Under the pieces are notes generated by a model. It had not been told where the DNA came from. It did not search any database and was given only the letters and a program-made list of their open reading frames with translations. The position numbers were made by a program, and so were the translations under genes. A DNA stretch of 64,000 nucleotides from JAFANK01 sp036741695 (GTDB lineage: Bacteria > Vulcanimicrobiota > Vulcanimicrobiia > Eremiobacterales > Eremiobacteraceae), in assembly GCA_036741695.1 (NCBI GenBank), contig DAINRU010000001.1, forward strand, positions 1 through 64,000. Direction: 5' to 3'. Below are positions 26,107 to 34,885 of the stretch, one piece after another. Numbering within the stretch: position 1 is the first letter of the stretch; every line of letters begins with the position of its first letter.

Positions 26107-26454
26107 ATGGAACAAAACACTCAAAGAGACTCGGGCTCGGGATTCATCTCGGGGTTCATCATCGGCGGCCTGGTCGGTGCCGCCGTGGCGATCGTGCTCG
26201 CACCGCAAAGCGGTGAGGAGACACGCGATCTGATCCGCGGCAAGGCGCACGAGTACAAAGGCAAGGCGCTCGATCTCGCCTCCGATCTCAAAGAGCGCGC
26301 GTCGGACCTGGCGGACGATCTGCGCACGCAGGCCGACGAGATCGCACAGCGCGGTCGCGAGAGTTTTGAGACGGTGCGCACTCAGTTCAATGACGCGGTG
26401 GAGACCGGCAGAAAGACCGCAAAATCCAAGCGCCAGGAGTTTGAGACCGAATAG
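26107..26454 (+). CDS. YtxH-family protein
   Basis: A 115-residue protein. It has a Gly-rich hydrophobic N-terminus (GFISGFIIGGLVGAAVAIVL), then the conserved APQSGEETRDLIRGKA segment of YtxH, then a charged helical region. YtxH proteins are general-stress proteins of unknown mechanism, in Bacillus under SigB. Here the gene lies two genes upstream of the SigB module. ATG 26107 has GGAG seven nt upstream. The TATAAT overlapping the start codon is probably chance. Confidence 0.85.
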   Translation: MEQNTQRDSGSGFISGFIIGGLVGAAVAIVLAPQSGEETRDLIRGKAHEYKGKALDLASDLKERASDLADDLRTQADEIAQRGRESFETVRTQFNDAVETGRKTAKSKRQEFETE

Positions 26455-26546
26455 TCTCGCAGCGCAAAGCTCTTTCACCCCGACAGCCCAGGCGTCGCGC
26501 TCTGCGCACGTCGGGCGCATCTCTTGCCCGGAGCACAAAAGCACGG

Positions 26547-26894
26547 ATGGATATCAAAGTCAGCGTCCGCGAACCTGATGGCCAACGGCGGGTCAGCGTG
26601 GTGGACCTCAATGGCGAGATCGACGTCTACACTTCACCCAAGGTGAAGGAGACGATCATGGACCTCATCGATTCGGGCCACTACTCGCTCGTCATCAACC
26701 TCGAAAACGTGCGCTACATCGACTCGACCGGCCTCGGGGTCCTCATCGGAGGGCTCAAGCGGGTGCGCGAACATTCCGGTGCCGTCAACTTGGTCTGCAC
26801 GAATCCACAGATCAAAAAGATCTTCGACATCACGGGATTGGTCAAGATCTTCGGGATCTACGACACCGAAGCGCAGGCATGCGAGAGTCTCTGA
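26547..26894 (+). CDS. rsbV: Anti-sigma factor antagonist (RsbV/SpoIIAA-like STAS protein)
   Basis: A 115-residue STAS-domain protein. In partner switching, the unphosphorylated form binds the anti-sigma kinase RsbW and frees the sigma factor. The phosphorylatable Ser60 lies in the conserved RYIDSTGLGVLIGGLKRV segment. Its end overlaps the start of the kinase gene by 16 nt, which suggests matched synthesis. No PP2C phosphatase (RsbU/P) gene is in the window, so the activating signal enters from elsewhere. Confidence 0.92.
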   Translation: MDIKVSVREPDGQRRVSVVDLNGEIDVYTSPKVKETIMDLIDSGHYSLVINLENVRYIDSTGLGVLIGGLKRVREHSGAVNLVCTNPQIKKIFDITGLVKIFGIYDTEAQACESL

Positions 26895-27316
26895 TCTTGG
26901 AGCCGAAGCCCTCAGGCGGCAGCCTCGTCGAGCTGCGCATTCCGAGCAAAGCGGAGTGGGTCGGCGTCGCGCGCTTGGCAGTCGCAGGCATCGCCAGCCG
27001 GCTGCAGTTCTCCATCGAGGACATCGAAGACCTCAAGCTGGCGGTCGCCGAAGCATGTACGAATTGCATCCAGCATGCGACCGGCGGCGAGAGCGTGTCC
27101 ATCACCTGTCAGATCTTCAACGACAAGATCGTGGTCAAAGTCGAAGACATGGGCGGCGGCGCCAGCGCCGCGGACCTCGCGCCCAAGCGCCTGGGCGAAC
27201 CGAAGGTCGGAGGGCTCGGCGTCTTCCTCATCCGCTCGCTCATGGATGACGTGGAGTACGAGCTGAATCCGGAATCCGGCACAAAGCTCACCATGACGAA
27301 GTTCTTGCGCACCTGA
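26879..27316 (+). CDS. rsbW: Anti-sigma factor serine kinase (RsbW/SpoIIAB-like)
   Basis: A 145-residue GHKL-type kinase that binds and blocks the sigma factor and phosphorylates RsbV. The N box (LAVAEACTNCIQHA), the G1 box (VEDMGGG) and the G2-like box (VGGLGVFLIRSLMDDVEY) are intact, so kinase activity is expected. ATG 26879 overlaps rsbV. The gene ends 19 nt before the preferred sigB start. Confidence 0.92.
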   Translation: MRESLILEPKPSGGSLVELRIPSKAEWVGVARLAVAGIASRLQFSIEDIEDLKLAVAEACTNCIQHATGGESVSITCQIFNDKIVVKVEDMGGGASAADLAPKRLGEPKVGGLGVFLIRSLMDDVEYELNPESGTKLTMTKFLRT

Positions 27317-27335
27317 ACTCATGAGGACATCACAC

Positions 27336-28109
27336 GTGAGTTCGCCGGAAGGACTGGAAGAGCGGTTCGACCGGGAGCGGACGCGCGAGCTATTTCGCCG
27401 TTTCGCCGCAGAGCGCAGCTTGAGTCTGCGTGACGAGCTCGTGGTGGGGCACCTCAACCTAGCTCGCTATCTCGCCGTGCGCTTCGCCAACCGCGGCGAG
27501 CAGCTCGACGATCTCGTGCAAGTCGCCACGCTCGGCCTCATCAAAGCGATCGATCGCTACGATCCGCACCGCGGCGTCGAGTTCACGACCTACGCGACGC
27601 CCACCATCATCGGTGAGATCAAACGCTACTTCCGCGACAAGGGCTGGACGGTGCGCGTTCCACGCCGGCTCCAGGAGCTCAATCTGGCGGTCAACCGGGC
27701 GATGGAGCAGGCGACGGTCGAGCTGGGACGCTCGCCGACGGTGGCCGACCTCGCCAAACGGCTCGGCGTATCAGAAGAAGAGATCATCGAGGCGCAAGAA
27801 CTCGGACAGATGTACAACTTGCTCTCGATCGACACCGAACTCGCCGCAGCGGGCGACGGCAGAGCCGCGACGCTGCTCGATTATCTCGGCCGTGAAGATC
27901 CCGAGCTTGCGCTGCTCGAGGATCGAGCGCACCTCGAGCGTTCGTTCGGCTCGCTCGATCCGCGCGAGAGAGTCATCCTCTACTTACGATTCTTCGAGAA
28001 CATGTCGCAGGCAGAGGTCGCGAGGCGCCTTGGCGTGTCGCAGATGCACGTGTCACGGCTGCAGCAGCGTGCCCTCGAGAAGCTCAAGAAACAACTAAAA
28101 GAAGAATAG
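27336..28109 (+). CDS. sigB: RNA polymerase sigma factor, SigB/SigF/SigG subfamily
   Basis: A 257-residue sigma-70 family factor of the partner-switching group. Region 2 reads LVQVATLGLIKAIDRYDPHRG and FTTYATPTIIGEIKRYFRDKGW; region 3 follows (RSPTVADLAKRLGVSEEEI); region 4 carries the helix-turn-helix MSQAEVARRLGVSQMHVSRL. GTG 27336 is preferred because TGAGGA lies 8 nt upstream; ATG 27321 is in frame but lacks such a site. Being last in the rsbV-rsbW-sigB unit, it likely directs a general-stress regulon, perhaps including the YtxH/DUF948 genes. Confidence 0.92.
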   Translation: MSSPEGLEERFDRERTRELFRRFAAERSLSLRDELVVGHLNLARYLAVRFANRGEQLDDLVQVATLGLIKAIDRYDPHRGVEFTTYATPTIIGEIKRYFRDKGWTVRVPRRLQELNLAVNRAMEQATVELGRSPTVADLAKRLGVSEEEIIEAQELGQMYNLLSIDTELAAAGDGRAATLLDYLGREDPELALLEDRAHLERSFGSLDPRERVILYLRFFENMSQAEVARRLGVSQMHVSRLQQRALEKLKKQLKEE

Positions 28110-28140
28110 CCGCGTGCGCGGCCAACGTCCGCCAGTAGTA

Positions 28141-30786
28141 ATGAAACCACACGACATCCGTCAGTCATTTGTCGATTTCTTCGTCGGCAAGGGTCACACG
28201 TTGTTGCCGCCGGCGAGCCTCATTCCGGATGCGATGTCGACGACGTTGTTCACCATCGCCGGGATGGAGCAGTTCGTGCCGGTGTTTTTAGGCGCAGAGC
28301 CGGCACCCGCGCCGCGGGCGGTGACCGTCCAGCGCTGCCTGCGCGTGGCGGGCGGCAAGAGCGACATCGAAAACGTGGGGCGGACCGGCCGCCACGGCAC
28401 GCTGCTCGAGATGCTGGGCAATTTCTCGTTCGGGGAGTACTACAAGACCGAAGCGATCCGTTGGGCCTGGGAGTATCTCACCCAGACGCTGCGCATGGAG
28501 CCTGACCGTCTGCGCATCACCGTCTACGTCGACGACGACGAGGCTGCCCAGATCTGGCAGCGCGAGATCGGCCTTGCGCCCGAGCTCATCTCGCGTTTCC
28601 GCGAAGACAATTTCTGGGATATGGGCCCGACGGGGCCATGCGGGCCGTGCTCGGAGATCTTCTACGATCTGGGGCCGGAGGTCGGTTGCGGGCGGCCCGA
28701 CTGTGCGGTCGGCTGTCCGCATTGCAACCGCTACATCGAGTTTTGGAATCTCGTCTTCCAGCAGTACGATCGCGAGGCCGGCGGCATGCTGCATCCGTTG
28801 CCGCGCAAGGCGATCGACACCGGCATGGGCTTCGAGCGTCTGTGCATGATCCTCGCCGGCAAGACCTCGATCTTCGACACCGAGCTGTATACGACCATCA
28901 TCGACGCGCTGCCCACATCAAGCGCGAAGAGCCCGCTGCCTAAGGGCGACGCCGGCGTCCACCAGCGCATCATCGCCGACCATGCGCGGGCGTCGGTCTT
29001 CCTGGCGGCGGATGGCATCACGCCGAGCAACACGGATCGTGGCTACGTGATGCGTTTCCTCATGCGCCGCGCCTTGCGCAGCGGCAGACGCCTGCGCCTG
29101 CCCGATGGTTTCTTGAGCACGCTCGTCAGCGCCGTCACGGCATCGCTCGCCGATGCATATCCGCAGCTACGCGAGAAACAAGCGGCGACTGTCGCGATCT
29201 TCGCCGAAGAGGAACGGCTCTTCGACCGGACGCTGGAGCGCGGCGAGGCGCTCCTGGCAAGTCTCATCGCCGACACACGATCGCGGAGCCAGACGCAGCT
29301 CGCCGGCCGGGCGATCTTCGAGCTCCATGACACCTACGGGTTCCCACCCGAGCTCACCGCGGAGATCGCACGCGAGAACGGGCTCGAGGCCGACATGGCA
29401 GGCTACCGCTCGGCCATGGACGAGCAGCGAGAGCGCGCCAGGGCTGACGCGCAAAAAAAGCGCGCCGACGTGCGGGTGACGGCCCCGGCGAACATCGATC
29501 TGCCCGGCTCGGAGTTCGTCGGCCAAGAGACGCTGCAGACCCGCGGGCGCATCGTGGCGCTCTTCGACGGCTCGGGCCAACCCGTCGCCGCGCTCGAGCG
29601 CGATGCCGAAGGCATCGTGCTGCTGGACCGCACCCCGTTCTATGCGGAACGGGGCGGGCAGGTGGGCGACCGGGGGGCGCTTGCGCGCGACGGAGCCTCA
29701 TTTGAGGTGACCGACACGCAGTACCAGGATAAGACCTATCAGCGCATCATGCATCGGGGCAGGGTGACGTCGGGGTCCCTCCATACAGGCGACGACATCG
29801 ACGCTATCGTCGATCCCGGCTGGCGCCGCGAGATCCGCCGCCACCACAGCGTGACACATCTGCTGCAGCGGGCGCTCAAAGAGGTGCTCGGTGATGGCGT
29901 CGCGCAACGCGGCAGCGCCGTCTATCCGGATCACACCCGGTTTGATTTTGACGCTCCCCATGGCGCGCTTTCCAAAGACGAAGAAGGCCAGATCCAAGCT
30001 CGTGTTAACGAGCTTATCCGCTCCGACTATCACCGCAGCGTGCAGATCATGCCGTTCTCGCAAGCCATCGCGCACGGCGCCATCTACATGAAGGGCGAGA
30101 ACTACGGCGACGTCGTCCGCGTGGTCACCTTCGGTCCGAGTGTGGAGCTGTGCGGCGGCACGCATGTCGAGTCGACCGGCGAGATCGGCCATTTCATCAT
30201 GACGTCGGAGTCGGCCATCGCCGCGGGCGTTCGGCGCGTCGAAGGCGTGGTCTCGGAGTCGGCGGATCGCTACTGGACCCGCGTGCGCGACGCGGCCGAG
30301 CGCGCCGGCGACGTGCTCACCGCTCCCATCGAGAAGCTGCCCGAATCCGTCGCCCATCTCGCCGATCGCAATCGCGATCTCGAAAAGCAGATCGCAGCCC
30401 TGCAAGCGGAGATCGCTGGGCAGAGCGCGGCGCAGCACCTCCACGCGACGAAGGACGTAGACGGCGTCCCGTACCTCGTCGTCAGAGCGGAAGATGCCGC
30501 GGGCGTGCGCACGCTGAGCGATGCGATCCGCGACCGCTTCAGCACGGGCGTGCTCGCCGTCGTCGCGGCGGATGATGGTAAGGTCTCCGTGCTTGTGACC
30601 GTCAGCGACGATCTCGTGCGTCGCGGCATCTCGGCGCAGAAGATCCTGAGCGCCATGATGGTGCCCGTGCAAGGTCGCGGCGGTGGGACGCACGCTATGG
30701 CCCAGGGCGGCGGGAAGAATCCCGCCGGCATCGAGGCGGCGCTGGCCGCCGTGCCCGAGGCGATCCGAGCAGCGTCGCATGGGTAA
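28141..30786 (+). CDS. alaS: Alanyl-tRNA synthetase
   Basis: Charges tRNA-Ala. The 881 residues have the class II catalytic core (RCLRVAGGKSDIENVGRTGR, HGTLLEMLGNFSFGEYYK, ending near ADHARASVF). The editing domain carries its zinc ligands in HHSVTHLLQ and CGGTHVESTGEIGHF, and a C-Ala domain ends in QGGGKNPAGIE. ATG 28141 is chosen because the conserved N-terminus (IRQSFVDFFVGKGHT) begins just after it. The next gene overlaps by 8 nt. Confidence 0.98.
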   Translation: MKPHDIRQSFVDFFVGKGHTLLPPASLIPDAMSTTLFTIAGMEQFVPVFLGAEPAPAPRAVTVQRCLRVAGGKSDIENVGRTGRHGTLLEMLGNFSFGEYYKTEAIRWAWEYLTQTLRMEPDRLRITVYVDDDEAAQIWQREIGLAPELISRFREDNFWDMGPTGPCGPCSEIFYDLGPEVGCGRPDCAVGCPHCNRYIEFWNLVFQQYDREAGGMLHPLPRKAIDTGMGFERLCMILAGKTSIFDTELYTTIIDALPTSSAKSPLPKGDAGVHQRIIADHARASVFLAADGITPSNTDRGYVMRFLMRRALRSGRRLRLPDGFLSTLVSAVTASLADAYPQLREKQAATVAIFAEEERLFDRTLERGEALLASLIADTRSRSQTQLAGRAIFELHDTYGFPPELTAEIARENGLEADMAGYRSAMDEQRERARADAQKKRADVRVTAPANIDLPGSEFVGQETLQTRGRIVALFDGSGQPVAALERDAEGIVLLDRTPFYAERGGQVGDRGALARDGASFEVTDTQYQDKTYQRIMHRGRVTSGSLHTGDDIDAIVDPGWRREIRRHHSVTHLLQRALKEVLGDGVAQRGSAVYPDHTRFDFDAPHGALSKDEEGQIQARVNELIRSDYHRSVQIMPFSQAIAHGAIYMKGENYGDVVRVVTFGPSVELCGGTHVESTGEIGHFIMTSESAIAAGVRRVEGVVSESADRYWTRVRDAAERAGDVLTAPIEKLPESVAHLADRNRDLEKQIAALQAEIAGQSAAQHLHATKDVDGVPYLVVRAEDAAGVRTLSDAIRDRFSTGVLAVVAADDGKVSVLVTVSDDLVRRGISAQKILSAMMVPVQGRGGGTHAMAQGGGKNPAGIEAALAAVPEAIRAASHG

Positions 30787-31525
30787 GCGGCGCAGCGTCG
30801 TCGCCGTCGCGCTGGTCGCGTTCTGTCTGCTCGCGGCCGGCGCTCAGACGACGACCGTCTTCGACTCCTATCGTACGGCGTTGGCGGTGCGCAAAACTCC
30901 CACCAACATGGAGTTTGAATACACGGTGACGAGAAGCGGACCAGATCGCATCCTCACGGAGCTGCATCGCGTCTATTGGTCCGCAGCCGGGGTGGAGCGC
31001 AACGACACCATCGCCGTCAACGGGACGAATCTCGTCCCCCCGCGCACGATGCTGCTGCACCGCAGCATGTGGCCGTATGACGTCGGGCAGTTCGCGGTCA
31101 CGACCGACGAATACGACGTCGCGCCGACCGGCGTCACGATCGTCGCCGGCCGCAAGGCATATCTCTTCACGCTCACCCGGGGCGCGCAGGCGGACTTCAG
31201 CATGAAGGCGTTGTACCTGGACGCGAGCCGCCGCCTGCCCTTGCGCCAGACCTTCGACGTCACAGGCCCAAACTGTCAAGGCAGCGGATCAATCGATTTC
31301 TTGCCCGCGGGAGCATACTGGTTGCCGAGTTTCATCACGGTGGTATGCACGGGATCGGCACAAGGCGCGGCGCCCGCACCGGTCTTCAAAGAAGCGATCC
31401 GCTTCGCCGGTTATAGCTTCCCAGCGGCCATCCCGCCCGACGTGTTCGGCCAGTCCGCACCAGCGCAAGCGAGCGGCGCGACCACGCCGGATCAAAGCGC
31501 CGGCGCGAGTCCGCAAACACCGTGA
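30779..31525 (+). CDS. Exported protein of unknown function
   Basis: A 248-residue protein with a signal peptide (MGKRRSVVAVALVAFCLLAAGA). The mature part looks beta-rich, resembling LolA-like or DUF2092-type proteins, which is only a structural impression. Its tail (about 215-248) is rich in Pro, Ala, Thr and Ser. It overlaps alaS by 8 nt at ATG 30779, and its own TGA overlaps the GTG of the next gene, so it is likely cotranscribed with the following membrane protein. I recognise no specific family. Confidence 0.7.
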   Translation: MGKRRSVVAVALVAFCLLAAGAQTTTVFDSYRTALAVRKTPTNMEFEYTVTRSGPDRILTELHRVYWSAAGVERNDTIAVNGTNLVPPRTMLLHRSMWPYDVGQFAVTTDEYDVAPTGVTIVAGRKAYLFTLTRGAQADFSMKALYLDASRRLPLRQTFDVTGPNCQGSGSIDFLPAGAYWLPSFITVVCTGSAQGAAPAPVFKEAIRFAGYSFPAAIPPDVFGQSAPAQASGATTPDQSAGASPQTP

Positions 31526-32733
31526 TCGCACCGGAGTCTCCCGCTCCTACTCCCGCGGAGGGGATCACGCGGCGTACGCTCGTCATCTTCGCGCTGTCGC
31601 TTTGCGTGTATCTCATCTCCACCCACTTGCGCGACACGCAGTACAACAACCACGTCTATCTCGCCTACGCCTGGCTGCACGGCCACGTCTGGATCGATGG
31701 TCCCATCTCCGGCATCGACGCGCTGCTCTATCAAGGCCACTGGTACATCATCGAAGGGCCGCTGCCCGCCGTCTTGCTCTTGCCGCTCGTCGCGATCTTT
31801 GGGCTGCAGGCCAACCAGGTCATGGTCGCCGCGGTGTGCGCGGCCGTCGCCGTTGCTGCTGCTGACCTCATGTTCGGGCGGATGGGCGTGAGCGTTCGTT
31901 TGCGCACCTGGCTGACCGCCTTCGTCGGATTCGGCACGGTGATGTGGTGGTGCACCGCGTTCGCGGCGGTATGGATGTTCGCGCACGTCGTCGCCGCGAT
32001 GTTCGCCATCCTCATCTTGACCGAATGTTACGGCAAGCGCCGCCCGGCGCTCATTGGCTTTCTCATCTCCTGCATGGCCCTCACGCGCTTTTCGATGATC
32101 CTCGCCGCCGTGCCGATCGGGTACTGGCTCTTCGCCGATGCTGACGAGCGCGGCCCACGATTCGAAGCGAGCGCGGTGCGGTCGTTCCTCATCGGCCTCG
32201 CGCCGTTGCTCTTGCTCTACGTCGCCTACAACTACGCGCGTTGGCACACGCTGGGTGACATCGGCTACACGGTGTGGTATCACAACGACCAGGTCGGCGA
32301 GCCGACCGGACCGCCATTCAAGCTGCACTACCTGCCCTTCAATCTCTACAGCTTCTTGTTCTACCCGCCGGCATTCGAGGATGGCTTTCCGTGGCTGCGG
32401 CCGACGTCGTTCGGCGTCGCGCTGACGTTCACGAGTCCGGCGCTGGTGCTGGCCTTTCTGACCAGCCCGAGGACGCGTGAGGGCCTCGTCTTGTGGAGTG
32501 CGACCGCGCTCACCGCGGTGCCCTCGCTGCTCTACTATGTCAACGGGTTCGAACAGTTCGGCATGCGTCACAGCCTTGATTTCACCCCGTTCATGCTGCC
32601 GCTCGTCGCCCGCGGGCTTGAGCGCTGTCCGAGCGCGCTCGCTTTTGGTCTCATCGTCATCTCGATCGCCGCAAACGCCTATGGTGTCTGGTATTCATGG
32701 GCCTACCATGGTTTCACGGTCGTGCCCCGCTAG
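31522..32733 (+). CDS. Polytopic membrane protein, possible GT-C-type glycosyltransferase
   Basis: A 403-residue integral membrane protein with about ten hydrophobic segments and a large early extracytoplasmic loop (HLRDTQYNNHVYLAYAWLHG). This loop recalls the first loop of GT-C enzymes, which use lipid-linked sugars, but the typical Asp-containing motif is not convincing. GTG start overlaps the previous stop (GTGA). It ends about 80 nt before phoB. Function unassigned. Confidence 0.6.
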   Translation: MIAPESPAPTPAEGITRRTLVIFALSLCVYLISTHLRDTQYNNHVYLAYAWLHGHVWIDGPISGIDALLYQGHWYIIEGPLPAVLLLPLVAIFGLQANQVMVAAVCAAVAVAAADLMFGRMGVSVRLRTWLTAFVGFGTVMWWCTAFAAVWMFAHVVAAMFAILILTECYGKRRPALIGFLISCMALTRFSMILAAVPIGYWLFADADERGPRFEASAVRSFLIGLAPLLLLYVAYNYARWHTLGDIGYTVWYHNDQVGEPTGPPFKLHYLPFNLYSFLFYPPAFEDGFPWLRPTSFGVALTFTSPALVLAFLTSPRTREGLVLWSATALTAVPSLLYYVNGFEQFGMRHSLDFTPFMLPLVARGLERCPSALAFGLIVISIAANAYGVWYSWAYHGFTVVPR

Positions 32734-32743
32734 GACGAAAGAG

Positions 32744-32764
32744 CTTAAGAGCGCTTAATATAGA
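32744..32764 (+). promoter_or_regulatory. Possible phoB upstream half-sites
   Basis: CTTAAGAGCG then CTTAATATAG: two TTAA half-sites 10 bp apart, ahead of phoB. They resemble the better-supported Pho boxes further on and could mediate autoregulation, but only two half-sites are present and no -10 is found at the spacing used by the others. Confidence 0.35.
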
Positions 32765-32812
32765 GGTCACGGCGAGAGGTGTCATCGTCCGGCTCCGGAG
32801 AACGCGCGAAGT

Positions 32813-33520
32813 ATGACCGAGATGCGGCCAGCGCGCATGCCGAAGATACTGGTCGTCGATGATGAAGCGACCATCTTGCAAACGCTGCGCTTCAACCTGG
32901 AGCGCAACGGCTACGCTGTCTGCACGGCCGGCGATGGGCGTCAAGCGCTGAGCGTCGTCGAGACGGAGAAGCCGGACCTCATTTTGCTCGATATCATGCT
33001 GCCCGTGCTCGACGGCATCGAAGTGTGCCGCGAGATCCGCCGCCGCTCGAGCATCCCCGTGCTCATGCTCACCGCCAAGGATCAAGAGATCGATAAAGTG
33101 CTCGGCCTCGAGATCGGCGCGGACGACTATATCACGAAGCCCTTCTCGATCTACGAATTGCTCGCTCGCGTCAAAGCGCATCTGCGCCGCATGAGCCAGC
33201 CCAATCCGCAAGCCCCGGCCACCGTGCTGCGCGGCGGCCAGGTGGAACTCGACTTCGACCGCCAGCGCGTCACCAAGGCGGGCCAAGCGATCGATCTCGC
33301 GCCCAAAGAGTTCGGCCTCCTCCACGTGCTGCTCCAGAACAAAGGCCGCGTCGTGACCCGCCAGGTGCTGCTCGATCGGGTCTGGGGTTTCGATTTCTAC
33401 GGCGATCAGCAGACGGTCAACGTGCACATCCGCTGGCTGCGTGAGAAGATCGAAGACGACCCAAACGACCCCAAGCACATCATCACGGTCCGCAGCCGTG
33501 GCTATCTCTTCCGCGACTAA
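32813..33520 (+). CDS. phoB: Phosphate regulon response regulator (PhoB/PhoP, OmpR family)
   Basis: A 235-residue response regulator. The receiver domain has acidic pair Asp16/Asp17, phospho-acceptor Asp60 (LILLDIMLP), Thr87 and Lys109 (YITKPFS). The winged-helix effector (about 135-233) contains FGLLHVLLQNKGRVVTRQ and the recognition helix QTVNVHIRWLREKIEDDP. Followed 20 nt later by the sensor kinase and then phoU-pst, it is the Pho regulator by context. GGAG lies 12 nt before ATG 32813; ATG 32837 is an alternative. It should bind the 11-bp TTAA repeats described here. Confidence 0.92.
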   Translation: MTEMRPARMPKILVVDDEATILQTLRFNLERNGYAVCTAGDGRQALSVVETEKPDLILLDIMLPVLDGIEVCREIRRRSSIPVLMLTAKDQEIDKVLGLEIGADDYITKPFSIYELLARVKAHLRRMSQPNPQAPATVLRGGQVELDFDRQRVTKAGQAIDLAPKEFGLLHVLLQNKGRVVTRQVLLDRVWGFDFYGDQQTVNVHIRWLREKIEDDPNDPKHIITVRSRGYLFRD

Positions 33521-33539
33521 GCCGGGCGCGACACCTGTC

Positions 33540-34799
33540 ATGGGATCGAGGCTGTTGTTCGCCGTTGCGCTGCTCGCGCTTGTGGCCATCGCCTACCTCA
33601 GCGCCGCGGCGCCCGGCCTTGGACGCGTCGCGGGGATCGTGGTGGTCGTGGTCGGAGCTGCGTCGCTGATCGCCGCATATAGACCACGGGGATCAGGCGC
33701 CGAGCAGGCCGAGTCGCGACCGGCCATACAGCCGGCGATGCAGCCTGTGCCAGTCGCAGCGCAAGCCGCCGCTCCTGCAGCTGCGCTTGCCATCACAGAC
33801 GTTCTCGACGCATTGCCCGTCGGCGTGATGGTCATCGGCGAAGACGGGAAGATCCGATCCTTCAACGCAGCCGCCGGCGAGCTTTTCGGCGTTCCGGCGG
33901 ATCGCGCGGCTAATCGCGCGCTCATCGAGATCGTCCGCAACTTCGAGCTCGACAAGCGTGTCGCCGCGACCTTGCGCGACGGCGTCGAAGAGACTGCCGA
34001 GCTCGCCTATTCCGCCGCACAAGAGCGCTATCTCCAGGTGACCACCCGCCCACTGGCGAGCTCAGAGGGGACGCGCAGCGCGCTCGTCATCGTCGCCGAT
34101 GAGACGCGCATGCGCGAGCTTGAAAAGCTCCGTCGCGAGTTCGTCTCCAACGTGTCGCACGAGCTGCGCACGCCGCTGACCGCAGTGAAGCTCATGGTGG
34201 AGACGCTCCAGACCGGCGTCGAGCGGCCGGCGCGCGACGAGTTCTTAGGAAGCATTGCACAAGAGACCGAGCGTATGATCGCGCTGGTCGAAGACCTGCT
34301 CGACCTGGCGCGATTGGAGAGCGGCAAGCTCGAGCTGCGCCTCGGCGCGGTCGACGTCGCAGCGCTATGCCGCACTGCGGCGCAGGCCCAGAAGCAGCGG
34401 GCGCAGACGCTGGGCATCACCCTCGAAAGTTCCACCCCAGACTCGCCGATAACCATATCAGCCGATCGCGACAAGCTCCTCCAGGTCATCGTCAACCTGC
34501 TCGATAACGCGCTACGGCATACTCCGGCCGGCGGCCGCGTAACGCTGGCGGCGACCCAAGAGGGCGACGCGGTCGACATCGTGGTGTCGGATACCGGCAG
34601 CGGAATCCCCTCAACGGCGTTGCCGCACATCTTCGAACGGTTCTACGTCGTGGACCCGGCGCGGGCGCGGAGCAGATCGGGTACGGGTCTCGGGCTCGCG
34701 ATCGTGAAACACATCATCGAGGCGCACGGCGGCACGATCACGGCGACGAGCGAGCTCGGCGTAGGGACGAGTTTCCGGTGCGTGTTCGAGCGGACGTAA
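33540..34799 (+). CDS. phoR: Phosphate regulon sensor histidine kinase PhoR
   Basis: A 419-residue kinase with two closely spaced N-terminal membrane helices (about 4-22 and 28-47) and almost no periplasmic loop, as expected of PhoR, which is informed through the Pst transporter and PhoU and does not bind phosphate directly. A Pro/Ala linker, a PAS domain (about 84-190), HisKA with His207 in SNVSHELRTPLTAVK, and HATPase with a GTGLGLAIVKHIIEAHGG box follow. ATG 33540 places the first membrane helix at the N-terminus. Confidence 0.92.
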   Translation: MGSRLLFAVALLALVAIAYLSAAAPGLGRVAGIVVVVVGAASLIAAYRPRGSGAEQAESRPAIQPAMQPVPVAAQAAAPAAALAITDVLDALPVGVMVIGEDGKIRSFNAAAGELFGVPADRAANRALIEIVRNFELDKRVAATLRDGVEETAELAYSAAQERYLQVTTRPLASSEGTRSALVIVADETRMRELEKLRREFVSNVSHELRTPLTAVKLMVETLQTGVERPARDEFLGSIAQETERMIALVEDLLDLARLESGKLELRLGAVDVAALCRTAAQAQKQRAQTLGITLESSTPDSPITISADRDKLLQVIVNLLDNALRHTPAGGRVTLAATQEGDAVDIVVSDTGSGIPSTALPHIFERFYVVDPARARSRSGTGLGLAIVKHIIEAHGGTITATSELGVGTSFRCVFERT

Positions 34800-34821
34800 G
34801 GATCGATGCAGCGAAGGTTCG

Positions 34822-34850
34822 TTGCTACGGACATGACATTGCATTATAAT
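34822..34850 (+). promoter_or_regulatory. Sigma-70-type promoter upstream of phoU
   Basis: TTGCTA at 34822-34827, a 17-nt spacer and a perfect TATAAT at 34845-34850. Transcription would start around 34857, ahead of phoU. This would allow phoU to be expressed separately from phoBR. Confidence 0.65.
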
Positions 34851-34885
34851 GATACGATGATGCGCGACAAAGGAGAACGCCGGCT

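Noticed and set aside
26103..26108. TATAAT overlapping the ytxH start codon as a promoter
   Set aside because: No -35 at a suitable distance; a good ribosome binding site precedes the ATG, so the match is likely chance.
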